Below, one piece after another: positions 1-9,384 of a DNA stretch of 64,000 nucleotides. Within the stretch, counting starts at the first letter, position 1; every line of letters starts with the position of its first letter. The DNA is from Kineococcus aurantiacus. Its GTDB lineage: Bacteria > Actinomycetota > Actinomycetes > Actinomycetales > Kineococcaceae. The notes under the pieces are model-generated. The model ran no database searches, was not told the origin of the DNA, and saw nothing but the letters and a program-made list of their open reading frames with translations. The stretch lies in assembly GCF_013409345.1 (NCBI RefSeq), contig NZ_JACCBB010000001.1, positions 3,658,001-3,722,000 on the forward strand, read 5' to 3'. The position numbers and the translations under genes were made by a program.

Positions 1-1011
1 GCCCCGCAGCACGTCCCGCATGAGCACCCCGCCGCCGAGGACCCACGCGACCCGCACCAGCACGACGGCGGCCAGGACGACCAGGCCGGCGCCCAGCAGC
101 GACCAGGTGCGCGAGCCGCCCGCCGCGGCGTCGGCCAGCAGGGAGTGGAACTGCAACCCCAGGTAGGCGAACACGAACGCCTCCAGCAGCACGTCGACGG
201 CGTTCCACACCTCGCGCTCGGCCAGCCGCGTCGCGTACGCCGCCGACAGCGAGTGCCGCGACAGCACGAAACCGGCCGTCACGACGGCGAGCACCCCCGA
301 CCCCTCCACGACCTCGGCCAGGGCGTACGCGGCGAAGGGCAGCAGCACGGCGAACGCGGTCATCAGCGAGGCGTCGGTGAGCTTCGCGCGGACCGCCGCG
401 GCGAGGTGGCCCAGGGCGAAGCCCACCGCGACCCCGATGGCCGAGGTCAGCAGGAAGAAGAGGACGGGGTTCGCCGGCAGCGGCCCCTCGCCCCCGTCGC
501 GGGTCGCCGAGGCGATCGTCACGGAGAACAGCGTCAGGGCCGCCGCGTCGTTGACCAGGCTCTCGCCCTTGAGCGTGTTCAGCACCCGCGACGGCAACCC
601 GAGCCGGCCGCCGATCGCGACGGCCGTCACCGCGTCCGGCGGTGAGACGACGGCGGCCAGGACCAGCGCCATCGACAGCGTGACCCACGGGACCACCAGG
701 CTCGCGACCAGCCCCACGACGGCGGTCGTCACGACGACCAGCAGCACCCCGAGGTTGGTGATCGAGCGCCAGCGCCGCGCGAACCCGCTGAGGGGGAAGT
801 CCTGCGTCGTGGAGAACAGCAGGGGCGGCAGGACGACCGACAGGATCGCCTCGGGGGACAGCTCGACGTCGGGCACGCCGGGGACGAAGGAGACGGCCGC
901 CCCGGCGACGGCCAGCAGCAGCGGCGGCTGCCAGCCCCGCCGGGCCGCGACGATGGTCAGGGCGAGGGCGGCGAAGACGACGACGAGCAGCTGGGCGAAC
1001 ACCCGGCCCAT
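1..1011 (-). CDS. NhaP-type (CPA1) Na+/H+ antiporter, 3' end outside window
   Basis: Inner-membrane cation/proton exchanger for pH and sodium homeostasis. The visible 337 residues start at an ATG (MGRVFAQLL) and run open through the left edge, so the C-terminus is missing. The protein is a succession of hydrophobic helices. The CPA1 hallmarks are a VSPPDAVTAVAI stretch (about residue 110, the usual S/T-D-P-type unwound helix) and GESLVNDAAALTLF about 25 residues later, which holds the Asn-Asp pair expected at the ion site. It lies downstream of fumC on the same strand, separated by a strong hairpin, so it is probably transcribed independently. The substrate ion (Na+ or K+) cannot be told from sequence. 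Confidence 0.85.
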   Translation of the reverse strand, partial: MGRVFAQLLVVVFAALALTIVAARRGWQPPLLLAVAGAAVSFVPGVPDVELSPEAILSVVLPPLLFSTTQDFPLSGFARRWRSITNLGVLLVVVTTAVVGLVASLVVPWVTLSMALVLAAVVSPPDAVTAVAIGGRLGLPSRVLNTLKGESLVNDAAALTLFSVTIASATRDGGEGPLPANPVLFFLLTSAIGVAVGFALGHLAAAVRAKLTDASLMTAFAVLLPFAAYALAEVVEGSGVLAVVTAGFVLSRHSLSAAYATRLAEREVWNAVDVLLEAFVFAYLGLQFHSLLADAAAGGSRTWSLLGAGLVVLAAVVLVRVAWVLGGGVLMRDVLRG

Positions 1012-1018
1012 CCAACCC

Positions 1019-1065
1019 GAGCCCGCCGGGGGACCGCGCGGCCTCGCGCGGCCCCCGGCGGGCTC
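1019..1065 (-). terminator. Hairpin terminator downstream of fumC
   Basis: A near-perfect inverted repeat with arms of about 21 bases (GAGCCCGCCGGGGG... pairing with ...CCCCCGGCGGGCTC) and one bulged A. It lies between the fumC stop and the antiporter start. No U-tract follows, as is common in high-GC actinobacteria. Confidence 0.7.
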
Positions 1066-1091
1066 ACCGCGGGGTCACCGGCGGGGGGACG

Positions 1092-2498
1092 TCACGGGTG
1101 GGTCATGGACATGACGTCGAGGGCCCGGTCGAGCTGCTCCTCGCTGACTTCGCCGCGCTCGACGAAGCCGAGGGACACGACGGCCTCGCGCACCGTCGAG
1201 CCCGTCGCGACGGCGTGCTTGGCGACCTTGGCGGCCGCCTCGTAGCCGATGACCCGGTTCAGCGGGGTCACGATCGAGGGGGAGGACTCGGCGAACCGGC
1301 GGCACGCCTCCACGTCGGCCTCCAGCCCCTCGACCGTGCGGTCGGCCAGCAGCTTCGCGGCGTTGCCCAGCAGGCGCGCCGACTCCAGCACGTTGCGGGC
1401 CATGACGGGGATCTGGACGTTCAGCTCGAAGGAGCCGCTGGCCCCGGCCCAGGCCACGGTGGCGTCGTTGCCGACGACCTGCGCGCACACCATGAGCGTC
1501 GCCTCGGGCACGACCGGGTTGACCTTGCCCGGCATGATCGAGGACCCGGGTTGCAGGTCGGGCAGGCGCAGCTCGCCCAGGCCGGTGCGCGGGCCCGAGC
1601 CCATCCAGCGCAGGTCGTTGCAGATCTTGGTGAGGCTGACGGCCACGACCTTCAGCGCCCCGGACAGCTCCACGAGCGCGTCGCGCGCGCCCTGCGCCTC
1701 GAAGTGGTCCGCGGCCTCGGTCAGCGGCAGGCCCGTGTCGGCGGCCAGCAGCTCGATGACGCGCTGGGGGAAGCCGGGCGGGGTGTTGATGCCCGTGCCG
1801 GTGGCGGTCCCGCCCAGCGGCACCTCCGCGACGCGCACGACGGTGGCCTCGACGCGCTCGACGCCGCGCGTGAGCTGCTGGGCGTACCCGGCGAACTCCT
1901 GGCCCAGGGTCACGGGGGTGGCGTCCATGAGGTGGGTGCGCCCCGACTTCACCACGTCGGCCCACAGGTCCGCCTTGGCGCGCAGCGCCGCCTCCAGGTG
2001 CCTCAGCGCCGGGACCAGCTCGTTGACGACGGCGCTGGTCGCGGCCACGTGCACCGACGTCGGGAAGACGTCGTTGGAGGACTGCGAGGCGTTGACGTGG
2101 TCGTTGGGGTGGACGGGGGAGCCGAGCCGCTCCGTGGCCAGCGTCGCGATGACCTCGTTGGCGTTCATGTTCGAGCTCGTGCCCGACCCGGTCTGGAAGA
2201 TGTCGACGGGGAACTCGGCGTCCCAGCGGCCCGTGGCGACCTCCTCGGCGGCGTCGGCGACGGCCTGGGCGAGGTCGCGCTCCAGCACGCCCAGCTCGGC
2301 GTTGGCCAGGGCGGCGGCCTTCTTGATGCGGGCGAGGGCCTCGATGTGGGCGCGCTCCAGCGGGGTCCCGGAGATCGGGAAGTTCTCCACGGCCCGCTGC
2401 GTCTGCGCGCGGTACTTCGCGGCGGCGGGGACCCGGACCTCCCCCATGGTGTCGTGCTCGATGCGGAAGTCTGCTGCTGCGGGGGCTTCACTGGCCAT
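1092..2498 (-). CDS. fumC: Class II fumarate hydratase
   Basis: Iron-independent fumarase of the TCA cycle that interconverts fumarate and L-malate in the cytoplasm. The 468-residue product has the usual class II length. It carries the fumarase/aspartase superfamily signature [11 protein letters not shown], the N-terminal [13 protein letters not shown] segment and the HPNDHVN/SQSSND loop that contribute to the active site. The start [11 protein letters not shown] is chosen because AGGA lies 8 bases upstream. The open frame extends 13 codons further to another ATG, and an ATG three codons upstream is also possible. It is transcribed away from the sugar ABC operon. Confidence 0.95.
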   Translation of the reverse strand: MASEAPAAADFRIEHDTMGEVRVPAAAKYRAQTQRAVENFPISGTPLERAHIEALARIKKAAALANAELGVLERDLAQAVADAAEEVATGRWDAEFPVDIFQTGSGTSSNMNANEVIATLATERLGSPVHPNDHVNASQSSNDVFPTSVHVAATSAVVNELVPALRHLEAALRAKADLWADVVKSGRTHLMDATPVTLGQEFAGYAQQLTRGVERVEATVVRVAEVPLGGTATGTGINTPPGFPQRVIELLAADTGLPLTEAADHFEAQGARDALVELSGALKVVAVSLTKICNDLRWMGSGPRTGLGELRLPDLQPGSSIMPGKVNPVVPEATLMVCAQVVGNDATVAWAGASGSFELNVQIPVMARNVLESARLLGNAAKLLADRTVEGLEADVEACRRFAESSPSIVTPLNRVIGYEAAAKVAKHAVATGSTVREAVVSLGFVERGEVSEEQLDRALDVMSMTHP

Positions 2499-2659
2499 GG
2501 CGCCCATCCTGCCAAGCGGGGCCCCCGCGCGGTGCACCCGGTGGCGCGCATCACGACCAGCTCACGATCCGTTCCCGTGCCTTTCCCCAGGGTGCGCTGT
2601 GAGAACGACGGGTGTAGGCATGGCGGACAGCAGCACACGACCTAGTCCAAGGAGGGGCT

Positions 2660-3961
2660 GTGGCTGGCCGATGGCGAACCCGGCTGGGGATCCTGAGCGC
2701 AGCGACGGTGCTCGCCGGGGGTCTCACCGCCTGCGGGGGTTCGAGCACCGCGTCGGGGACCCCGACGCTCAACTGGTACGTGAACCCCGACAACGGGGGA
2801 CAGCAGGAGATCGCCGAGAAGTGCAGCGCCGCCTCGGGCGGCGCGTACGCCATCGACGTCTCCATCCTGCCCAGCGACGCCGCTGCGCAGCGCGAGCAGC
2901 TGATGCGTCGGCTCGCGGGCAACGACACCTCGATCGACCTCATGAGCCTGGACCCGGTGTTCGTCCCCGAGACCTCCGAGGCCGGGTTCCTGGCCCCGGT
3001 CCCGGCCGACCTGCAGCAGCAGTGGTCCGAGGGCGTCGTCGACGGCGCCGTGCAGGGGGCCACCTGGAAGGACGAGCTCGTGGCGGCCCCGTTCTGGGCC
3101 AACACCCAGCTGCTCTGGTACCGCAAGTCGGTCGCCGAGGCGGCCGGGCTCGACGTCACGAAGCCCGTCACCTGGGAGCAGCTCGTCGAGGCCGCGAAGA
3201 GCCAGGGCACCGCGATCGGCGTCCAGGGCCAGCGGGCGGAGTCCATGACGGTCTGGGTCAACGCGATGATCGCCTCCGCCGGCGGTGAGGTCATCGAGAA
3301 CCCCGACGCCAAGGGCCCCGACATCCGGCTCGGGCTCGACTCCGACGCCGGGCGGGCCGCGGCGCAGGTCATGCGGGACATCACCGCCGCCGGCGTCGGG
3401 GGCCCGGGCATCGACAACCGCGACGAGGCCGCGACCGCGAACCTGTTCCAGCAGGGCGGGGCCGCGTTCATGGTCAACTGGCCGTTCGTCTACGCCCAGG
3501 GCAAGTCCGCGGCCGAGGAGGGCACGATGGACCGGGCCGTCTTCGACGACTACGGCTGGTCGACCTACCCGGCGATGAGCGAGGGGCAGGAGGCCAAACC
3601 CCCGCTGGGCGGCATCGACATCGGGGTCAGCGCCTTCAGCGAGCACCGCGACCTGGCGTTCCAGGCCGTCTCGTGCATCGTCTCGGCGGAGAACCAGGCC
3701 GCCTACATGATCTCCGACGGCAACCCCGCCGCGGCCGAAGCGGTCTACGACGACCCGCAGGTCCAGGAGGCGTACCCCATGTACGACACCATCCGGGCCT
3801 CCCTGCAGGCCGCCTCGCCGCGGCCGCAGACGGCCTACTACAACGAGGTCAGCCAGGGCATCGCCGACCAGTGGCAGCCCGTCTCCAGCGTCGGCGAGCA
3901 GACGCCGGCCACGTCGCAGGAGTACATCGGCGACGTCCTGCGAGGGGAGAAGCTGTTGTGA
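2660..3961 (+). CDS. Sugar ABC transporter, substrate-binding lipoprotein
   Basis: Extracellular solute-binding protein of the family 1 (SBP_bac_1, maltose/oligosaccharide) type, 433 residues. A signal peptide ends in a lipobox (GGLTAC, Cys25), so it should be lipid-anchored on the outer face of the membrane. The GTG start is supported by AAGGAGG 6 bases upstream. It is the first gene of a four-gene importer operon, and its stop overlaps the GTG of the first permease (GTGA). The sugar is unknown. The family and the MalK-type ATPase downstream suggest an alpha-glucoside or other oligosaccharide. Confidence 0.9.
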   Translation: MAGRWRTRLGILSAATVLAGGLTACGGSSTASGTPTLNWYVNPDNGGQQEIAEKCSAASGGAYAIDVSILPSDAAAQREQLMRRLAGNDTSIDLMSLDPVFVPETSEAGFLAPVPADLQQQWSEGVVDGAVQGATWKDELVAAPFWANTQLLWYRKSVAEAAGLDVTKPVTWEQLVEAAKSQGTAIGVQGQRAESMTVWVNAMIASAGGEVIENPDAKGPDIRLGLDSDAGRAAAQVMRDITAAGVGGPGIDNRDEAATANLFQQGGAAFMVNWPFVYAQGKSAAEEGTMDRAVFDDYGWSTYPAMSEGQEAKPPLGGIDIGVSAFSEHRDLAFQAVSCIVSAENQAAYMISDGNPAAAEAVYDDPQVQEAYPMYDTIRASLQAASPRPQTAYYNEVSQGIADQWQPVSSVGEQTPATSQEYIGDVLRGEKLL

Positions 3962-4914
3962 GCCAGCAGACGCAGACCCGCACGGCGGGGGACGTGTCGG
4001 TCTCCCGCCCGGTGCGCGGACGGGCCCGGGGCTCGGACAAGGCCCGGGCCGAGGCCCGCCTCGGCTGGTACTTGGCCGGGCCCGCGTTCGTCATCCTCGT
4101 GGCCGTCACGGGATACCCCATCCTGCAGGCCCTCTACGAGTCGCTGTTCAGCTACCGGCTCACCGCGCCGGCCGACCGCGCGTTCGTGGGCCTGAAGAAC
4201 TACGGCGTGATCCTCACCGACAGCCTGTGGTGGAGCGCCCTGCTCAACACCGCGATGATCACCGTGGTGACCGTCGCGGTGGAGCTGGTCATCGGCTTCG
4301 CGCTGGCCATGGTGATGCACAAGGTCCTGGGGTGGCTGCGGCCGATCGTGCGCACCGCCATCCTCATCCCCTACGCGGTCATCACCGTCGTCTCGGCCTA
4401 CGCCTGGCAGTACGCGTTCGGCCTGACGACGGGTTTCATGAACGCGGTCCTCGGCCTGGACGACTTCGACGTCTTCGCGAACAAGTGGAGCGCGCTCGCG
4501 GTCATCTGCCTGTCCGAGATCTGGAAGACGACGCCGTTCATCTCCCTGCTGCTGCTCGCGGGTCTGGCGCAGGTCCCCTCGGACATGACCGAGGCGGCCA
4601 AGGTCGACGGCGCGACGGCGTGGGAGCGGCTGTGGCGGGTGACGCTGCCGAACATGAAGGCCTCCATCATGGTGGCCCTGCTGTTCCGCGCGCTCGACGC
4701 GTTCCGCATCTTCGACAACGTCTACATCATGACCAACGGGGCCGCCGGGACCGAGACGGTCTCCTCGCTGGCCTACAACCAGACCATCTCCCGGCTGGAG
4801 ATCGGGCTGGGGTCGGCGGTGTCGGTGCTGCTGTTCGTGTGCGTCCTGGCGATCTGCTTCATCGCCATCAAGGTGTTCAAGGTCGACCTGGCCCGGGCGA
4901 GAGGTGAAGGCTGA
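3958..4914 (+). CDS. Sugar ABC transporter permease (MalF/UgpA type)
   Basis: First integral-membrane subunit of the sugar importer, 318 residues with about six membrane helices. The cytoplasmic coupling (EAA) loop reads EAAKVDGATAWERLWRVTLP near residue 215. The GTG start overlaps the stop of the binding protein gene by 4 bases, with AGGGGAG upstream, which indicates translational coupling. A longer open frame upstream lies inside the binding-protein gene and is not coding. It pairs with the next gene to form the heterodimeric channel. Confidence 0.92.
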   Translation: MSQQTQTRTAGDVSVSRPVRGRARGSDKARAEARLGWYLAGPAFVILVAVTGYPILQALYESLFSYRLTAPADRAFVGLKNYGVILTDSLWWSALLNTAMITVVTVAVELVIGFALAMVMHKVLGWLRPIVRTAILIPYAVITVVSAYAWQYAFGLTTGFMNAVLGLDDFDVFANKWSALAVICLSEIWKTTPFISLLLLAGLAQVPSDMTEAAKVDGATAWERLWRVTLPNMKASIMVALLFRALDAFRIFDNVYIMTNGAAGTETVSSLAYNQTISRLEIGLGSAVSVLLFVCVLAICFIAIKVFKVDLARARGEG

Positions 4915-5756
4915 TGGGTGCGATGTCCACCAAGGAGAAGGCCGCCTGGTACGTCGGGGCGCTCGTCATCGTCCTGTACGCGATCGTGCCGGTCGTCTAC
5001 ATCGTCTCGATGAGCTTCAAGTCCGAGGGGGCGCTGGCCGAGAAGACGTTCTTCCCGACCACCGCGACGGGGGCGAACTACTCGGGGATCTTCGCCGGGA
5101 ACGGCTCGGACCTCTTCCTGCCCGCGCTGCGGAACTCCATCATCACCTGCCTCATCGCGACGTTCATCGCGGTGGTCCTGGCGATGTTCGCCGCGTACGC
5201 CATCGCCCGGCTGGACTTCCCGGGCAAGCGCCTGGTGCTCACCTCGGCCCTGGCCGTCGCGGTGTTCCCGGTGATCACCATGGTCACGCCGCTGTTCAAC
5301 CTGTGGCGGCAGGTCGGCCTCTACGACACCATCCCCGGCCTGATCATCCCGTACCTGGCCCTGACGCTGCCGATCTCCATCTGGACGATGTCGGCGTTCT
5401 TCCGCGGCATCCCCTGGGACATGGAGCAGGCCGCGCAGGTCGACGGCGCCACGAGCTGGCAGGCGTTCCGCAAGGTCATCGTCCCGCTCGCCGCGCCCGG
5501 GGTGTTCACGACGGCGATCATCGCGTTCTTCATCGCCTGGAACGACTTCGTGTTCGGCATCTCGCTGACCTCGACGTCGCGGGCCCAGCCCGTGCCGGCG
5601 GCGCTGTCCAGCTTCACCGGGTCCAGCTACTTCGTCCAGCCGACGGGGGCGATCTCGGCGGCCGCCGTCATCGTCACGATCCCCGTCGTGGTCCTGGCGC
5701 TGGTGTTCCAGCGCCGCATCGTCGCAGGCCTCACCAACGGCGCCGTGAAGGGTTGA
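4914..5756 (+). CDS. Sugar ABC transporter permease (MalG/UgpE type)
   Basis: Second channel subunit, 280 residues with six predicted helices. The EAA loop is EQAAQVDGATSWQAFRKVIVP. Its ATG shares a base with the TGA of the preceding permease (TGATG) and GAGAGGTG lies upstream. A second in-frame ATG (MSTKEK) three codons later is an alternative start. It acts with the preceding permease, the lipoprotein and the ATPase that follows. Confidence 0.92.
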   Translation: MGAMSTKEKAAWYVGALVIVLYAIVPVVYIVSMSFKSEGALAEKTFFPTTATGANYSGIFAGNGSDLFLPALRNSIITCLIATFIAVVLAMFAAYAIARLDFPGKRLVLTSALAVAVFPVITMVTPLFNLWRQVGLYDTIPGLIIPYLALTLPISIWTMSAFFRGIPWDMEQAAQVDGATSWQAFRKVIVPLAAPGVFTTAIIAFFIAWNDFVFGISLTSTSRAQPVPAALSSFTGSSYFVQPTGAISAAAVIVTIPVVVLALVFQRRIVAGLTNGAVKG

Positions 5757-5763
5757 TCTCGCA

Positions 5764-7020
5764 ATGGCTCGCATCGAACTGAAGAACATCGTCAAGCAGT
5801 ACGGCGACGGGTTCCCCGCGGTGAACGACGTCAGCCTGGACATCGCCGACGGCGAGTTCGTCATCCTCGTGGGCCCCTCGGGCTGCGGGAAGTCGACGCT
5901 GCTGCGCATGATCGTCGGGCTGGAGGACATCACCTCCGGGGACCTGCTCATCGACGGCAAGCGCGTCAACGACCTCGCCCCGCGCGACCGCGACCTGGCG
6001 ATGGTCTTCCAGAACTACGCCCTCTACCCGCACCTGACGGTGGGGGAGAACATCGCCTTCCCGCTGCGCCTGAACCACTCCAAGGTCCCCGAGAAGGAGG
6101 TGCGCGAACGGGTCCAGCGCGCCGCGGACATGCTGGAGCTCAACGAGCACCTCGACCGCAAACCGGCGAACCTGTCCGGCGGGCAGCGCCAGCGCGTGGC
6201 GATGGGGCGGGCCATCGTCCGGGACGCGAAGGCGTTCCTGTTCGACGAGCCGCTGTCGAACCTCGACGCCAAGCTGCGCGGTCAGATGCGCACCGAGATC
6301 GCCCGCATGCAGCGCTCCCTGGGCACCACCACGGTGTACGTCACGCACGACCAGACCGAGGCGATGACCCTGGGTGACCGCGTGGCCGTCCTGCGCAAGG
6401 GCGTGCTGCAGCAGGTCGCCAGCCCCCGCGAGCTGTACGAGCAGCCCGTCAACCTCTTCGTGGCCGGGTTCATCGGCGCGCCGCCGATGAACTTCCTCCC
6501 GGCGCGGGTCGCGGGGACGACGCTGCAGCTGCCGTTCTGCGAGGTGCCGCGGCCCGAGCAGGTCGACGGGTCCTACGAGGGCAAGCTGCTCATCGTCGGC
6601 GTGCGCCCGGAGCACTTCGACGACGCCGACGTCACCGACGCCCCGGCCGGGGCCGTCACCTTCTCGGCGCAGGTCGACGTCACGGAGTGGCTGGGCAACG
6701 AGCTGTACGCCTACATCCCGTTCGAGGCCGCCGACGAGACCCGCGAGCAGCTGGCGGAGCTGGACCGGGAGCTGGACGGGGAGAGCCTGCGGTCCCAGCT
6801 CGTCGTCACGCTGGACGCCATGAGCGGGGTGCGCGACGGGGACACCGCCAAGCTGTGGTTCGACCCCCGGCGCATGCACGTCTTCGACCCGACGACGGGG
6901 GTGAACCTCACGCGCGACGACGCCAAGGCCGCCAAGATCGGCGAGCAGTCCGAGGCGCTGCGCAAGCGGTCGCTGGAGCGGGCGCAGTCGGCGGCGGCCC
7001 GCACCCCGGCGCACGCCTGA
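5764..7020 (+). CDS. Sugar ABC transporter ATPase (MalK/MsmK/UgpC type)
   Basis: Nucleotide-binding subunit of the importer, 418 residues. It has Walker A GPSGCGKST (about residues 38-46), the Q-loop in VFQNYALYPHL, the ABC signature LSGGQRQR and Walker B FLFDEPLSNLD. A C-terminal TOBE/MalK-like regulatory extension begins near residue 240. ATPases of this type may serve several sugar importers, but here the gene is in the operon. The C-terminal extension is longer than in a minimal MalK. A strong terminator follows. Confidence 0.93.
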   Translation: MARIELKNIVKQYGDGFPAVNDVSLDIADGEFVILVGPSGCGKSTLLRMIVGLEDITSGDLLIDGKRVNDLAPRDRDLAMVFQNYALYPHLTVGENIAFPLRLNHSKVPEKEVRERVQRAADMLELNEHLDRKPANLSGGQRQRVAMGRAIVRDAKAFLFDEPLSNLDAKLRGQMRTEIARMQRSLGTTTVYVTHDQTEAMTLGDRVAVLRKGVLQQVASPRELYEQPVNLFVAGFIGAPPMNFLPARVAGTTLQLPFCEVPRPEQVDGSYEGKLLIVGVRPEHFDDADVTDAPAGAVTFSAQVDVTEWLGNELYAYIPFEAADETREQLAELDRELDGESLRSQLVVTLDAMSGVRDGDTAKLWFDPRRMHVFDPTTGVNLTRDDAKAAKIGEQSEALRKRSLERAQSAAARTPAHA

Positions 7021-7041
7021 CCCCTCCCCGTCCCGCGCTCG

Positions 7042-7074
7042 CCGAGGGCCCGACCGTCGCGGTCGGGCCCTCGG
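7042..7074 (+). terminator. Terminator of the sugar ABC operon
   Basis: A perfect 15-bp stem (CCGAGGGCCCGACCG with its complement) and a TCG loop, 21 bases after the ATPase stop. Confidence 0.85.
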
Positions 7075-7241
7075 TCGTGCGGCACCGGCGCCTGTCGGTC
7101 ATCGACCGTGACCGGTCGACGACGCTGCGTCGATAGTCCGGCGACGCGGGGGGAGGTTCCGCGTCCGTGTCGGACCCCGCGGCTAAGGTGCGCGCACGGG
7201 TCCTCCACACGGGGGGACCCCCGGTGCGGCGAAGGCGGTGG

Positions 7242-8555
7242 GTGGTGACGGACCTCGCGCTCCCGCCCCGTCCGACCTCCTCCGGCACCGGCCTGGAACT
7301 GGTCCGCGACCCCGCGCACGGGCTGTCCGTGACGGTGCGCCGCCACCTCGACAGCGCCCCCGTCCCCGAGTGGCGCGCGCTCGCCGCCCGCGCCGGGCAG
7401 TCGCCGTTCACGGGCCCGGACTGGCTGCGCGCCGTGCACGCCCACCTCGGCGCGGGCGAACCGCTGCTGGTCAGCGTCCGCCGCGACGGCCGGCTGCTCG
7501 CCTTCGGGGCCTTCGCCCTGCACGGCGGGCCGCGCCCCGTGCTGACGTTCCTGGGCGCCGGCGGCAGCGACTACGCCGCCGTGCTGGCCGACCCGGACAC
7601 CGGGATCCCCACCGGCCGCCTCGTCGCCGCCGTCCTCGACGGGGCGCTGCGCGAGGCCCCCGGCGCCCTGTTCGACCTGGAGCAGGTGCCCCTGGCCGAC
7701 GGGCAGGTCGAGCTCGTGAGCGACTGGGCGGCCCACCGCGGGTACGCGGTCCGCACCCTGCCGCAGGCCACCGTCCACGCCGTGCCGCTGCCGGCCACGG
7801 TCGCCGAGCACGACGCCGCCCTGGGCCGCCACGTGCGGCACGAGGAGCGCCGCCAGTGGCGCCGCCTCGCCGAGCTCGGGGAGCTCGTCGTCGCCGACGA
7901 CCTGCTCGAGGGCCTGGCCGAGCTGCGCGCCCGCGACCCCGAGGCCGCCGCGGACCGCCTCGAGGAGCTGGTCACCGAGCTCGCCGAGGTCGACGACGCC
8001 CACCCGCACGCCACGCACCGCCGCCGGCCCTGGCGGGGCGCCTCCGGTCGCACGCTCACCGAGGTCCTGTGGTCCGCCCCGGCCGGGACCGTCCAGCTGT
8101 CGGGGCTGCGCGTCGACGGCGAGCTCGTCGCCTACGCCCTGTGCCTGGCCGGCCCGCGCGCCCTGCACGGCTACGTCCAGTCCTACCGCGCCCGGTACTC
8201 CTCCACCGGCCCCGGGACGCTCCTGCTGCTGCGCCTGCGCCGGCGCGCCGTCGTCAGCGGCTACCGGGAGCTGGACCTCCTGCGCGGGGACGAGGCCTAC
8301 AAGAAGCGCCTCGAACCCGTGGCCCGCCGCACGGTGCGGCTCGTGCTGTTCCCCACCGGCCAGGACCTGCTGCCCGCGGTCGTCGACCGCCTCAGCCTGC
8401 TGCGGCGCACCTACCGCGACGAGCTGCGCCGCCACGAGCGCCTGGGCCGCTCCTACGACGCCGTGGCCGGGGCCGCCGAGCGCCTGCGCGAGCGGGCCGC
8501 CCGCCGCCGGGCCGCCCTGCCCGCGCCGCGGCTACCGCGCCTGCGCCGTCGCTGA
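7242..8555 (+). CDS. GNAT acetyltransferase of the CelD/BcsL (Acetyltransf_6) type
   Basis: About 437 residues resembling the double-GNAT, FemAB-like acyltransferases of the CelD/BcsL family, often found near polysaccharide genes. The N-terminal half has the pattern SPFTGPDWLRAVHAHL...SVRRDGRLLAFGAF. The C-terminal half has the substrate-type GNAT segment ending in the typical ELDLLRGDEAYKKRL (about residue 350). The C-terminus is rich in Arg. I place the start at GTG 7242 because AAGG lies 7 bases upstream. The frame is open from GTG 7167, which would add 25 residues that do not look coding. The last 24 bases overlap the convergent prsW-like gene. The substrate is unknown. Confidence 0.75.
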   Translation: MVTDLALPPRPTSSGTGLELVRDPAHGLSVTVRRHLDSAPVPEWRALAARAGQSPFTGPDWLRAVHAHLGAGEPLLVSVRRDGRLLAFGAFALHGGPRPVLTFLGAGGSDYAAVLADPDTGIPTGRLVAAVLDGALREAPGALFDLEQVPLADGQVELVSDWAAHRGYAVRTLPQATVHAVPLPATVAEHDAALGRHVRHEERRQWRRLAELGELVVADDLLEGLAELRARDPEAAADRLEELVTELAEVDDAHPHATHRRRPWRGASGRTLTEVLWSAPAGTVQLSGLRVDGELVAYALCLAGPRALHGYVQSYRARYSSTGPGTLLLLRLRRRAVVSGYRELDLLRGDEAYKKRLEPVARRTVRLVLFPTGQDLLPAVVDRLSLLRRTYRDELRRHERLGRSYDAVAGAAERLRERAARRRAALPAPRLPRLRRR

Positions 8556-9365
8556 CCCGCCCCCCACGGCCGCCGGCACCCGCCGGTGCGCCTGGTGCAC
8601 GAAGACGAACAGCACGACCAGGCCCACGGCCGCGACGACGACGTGCACGCCCTCGCTGCGCGACCCGTCCCACGTGGCGTGCAGCGCCACCGCCGCGACG
8701 TAGGTCAGCACGAACAGCGCCACGGCGCGGCCCCGGTGCCGCGCCGTCGGCACGCGCCACAGCACCGCGACCGTCATGCCCGTCCAGGCGATGTGGCAGG
8801 CCGGCGACAGCAGCCCGCGCAGCAGCAGCTCCTGGTGCACCGCGGCGATGCTCCCGGCCTGCAGCAGCGCCTGGAAGCCGTACCCCATGGTCTCCAGCAC
8901 GGCGAAGCCCATGCCCGCCGCGACGCCCACGACCACCCCGCCGCGCGGGTCCCGCGGGCGCCGCACGGCGAACACCACCAGCGGGACGATGAGCTTGGCG
9001 AACTCCTCGATGATCCCCACGAAGAGCATGGGGACCACGCCGAGCGTGCGCAGCGTGTCGAACTCCAGCGTGCCCGCGGTGGCCGTCCCCACGACGCCGC
9101 CGGCGATGGCGACCGTCGCGACCAGCCAGCCGCGCACGGCCGTCCCGCCCCGCCCGACCTCGGCGAAGGCCAGGACCGTCACCGGCACCGTGATGGCGCC
9201 GATGAGCAGCAGCGTCGGGAAGAAGTTGAGGTTCTGGGTGCGCACCATGACGCGCAGCACCACGACGTAGGCGACCACGCCGGCGAGCAGCACGGTCAGC
9301 CAGGAGAACCTGGCCAGCCGGCCCGGGGGCCGCGTGCGGGGCGCTCGGGTCAGCGTGTCGTCCAC
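8532..9365 (-). CDS. PrsW-family intramembrane metalloprotease
   Basis: A 277-residue multi-helix membrane protein of the PrsW (CPBP/Rce1-related) family. The family signature EEFAKL occurs in GIIEEFAKLIVPLVV about one third into the protein, with later conserved His residues (HQELLLRG, HIAWTG, ALHATWDG) that fit metal ligands. In Bacillus, PrsW cleaves an anti-sigma factor. No target can be assigned here, and many actinobacterial members are unassigned. GTG start. It lies 19 bases downstream of the pfkB stop on the same strand, so it is probably the last gene of the glpX-pfkB operon. Confidence 0.85.
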   Translation of the reverse strand: MDDTLTRAPRTRPPGRLARFSWLTVLLAGVVAYVVVLRVMVRTQNLNFFPTLLLIGAITVPVTVLAFAEVGRGGTAVRGWLVATVAIAGGVVGTATAGTLEFDTLRTLGVVPMLFVGIIEEFAKLIVPLVVFAVRRPRDPRGGVVVGVAAGMGFAVLETMGYGFQALLQAGSIAAVHQELLLRGLLSPACHIAWTGMTVAVLWRVPTARHRGRAVALFVLTYVAAVALHATWDGSRSEGVHVVVAAVGLVVLFVFVHQAHRRVPAAVGGGSATAQAR

Positions 9366-9384
9366 ACCCGACAGCGTGGGGGCC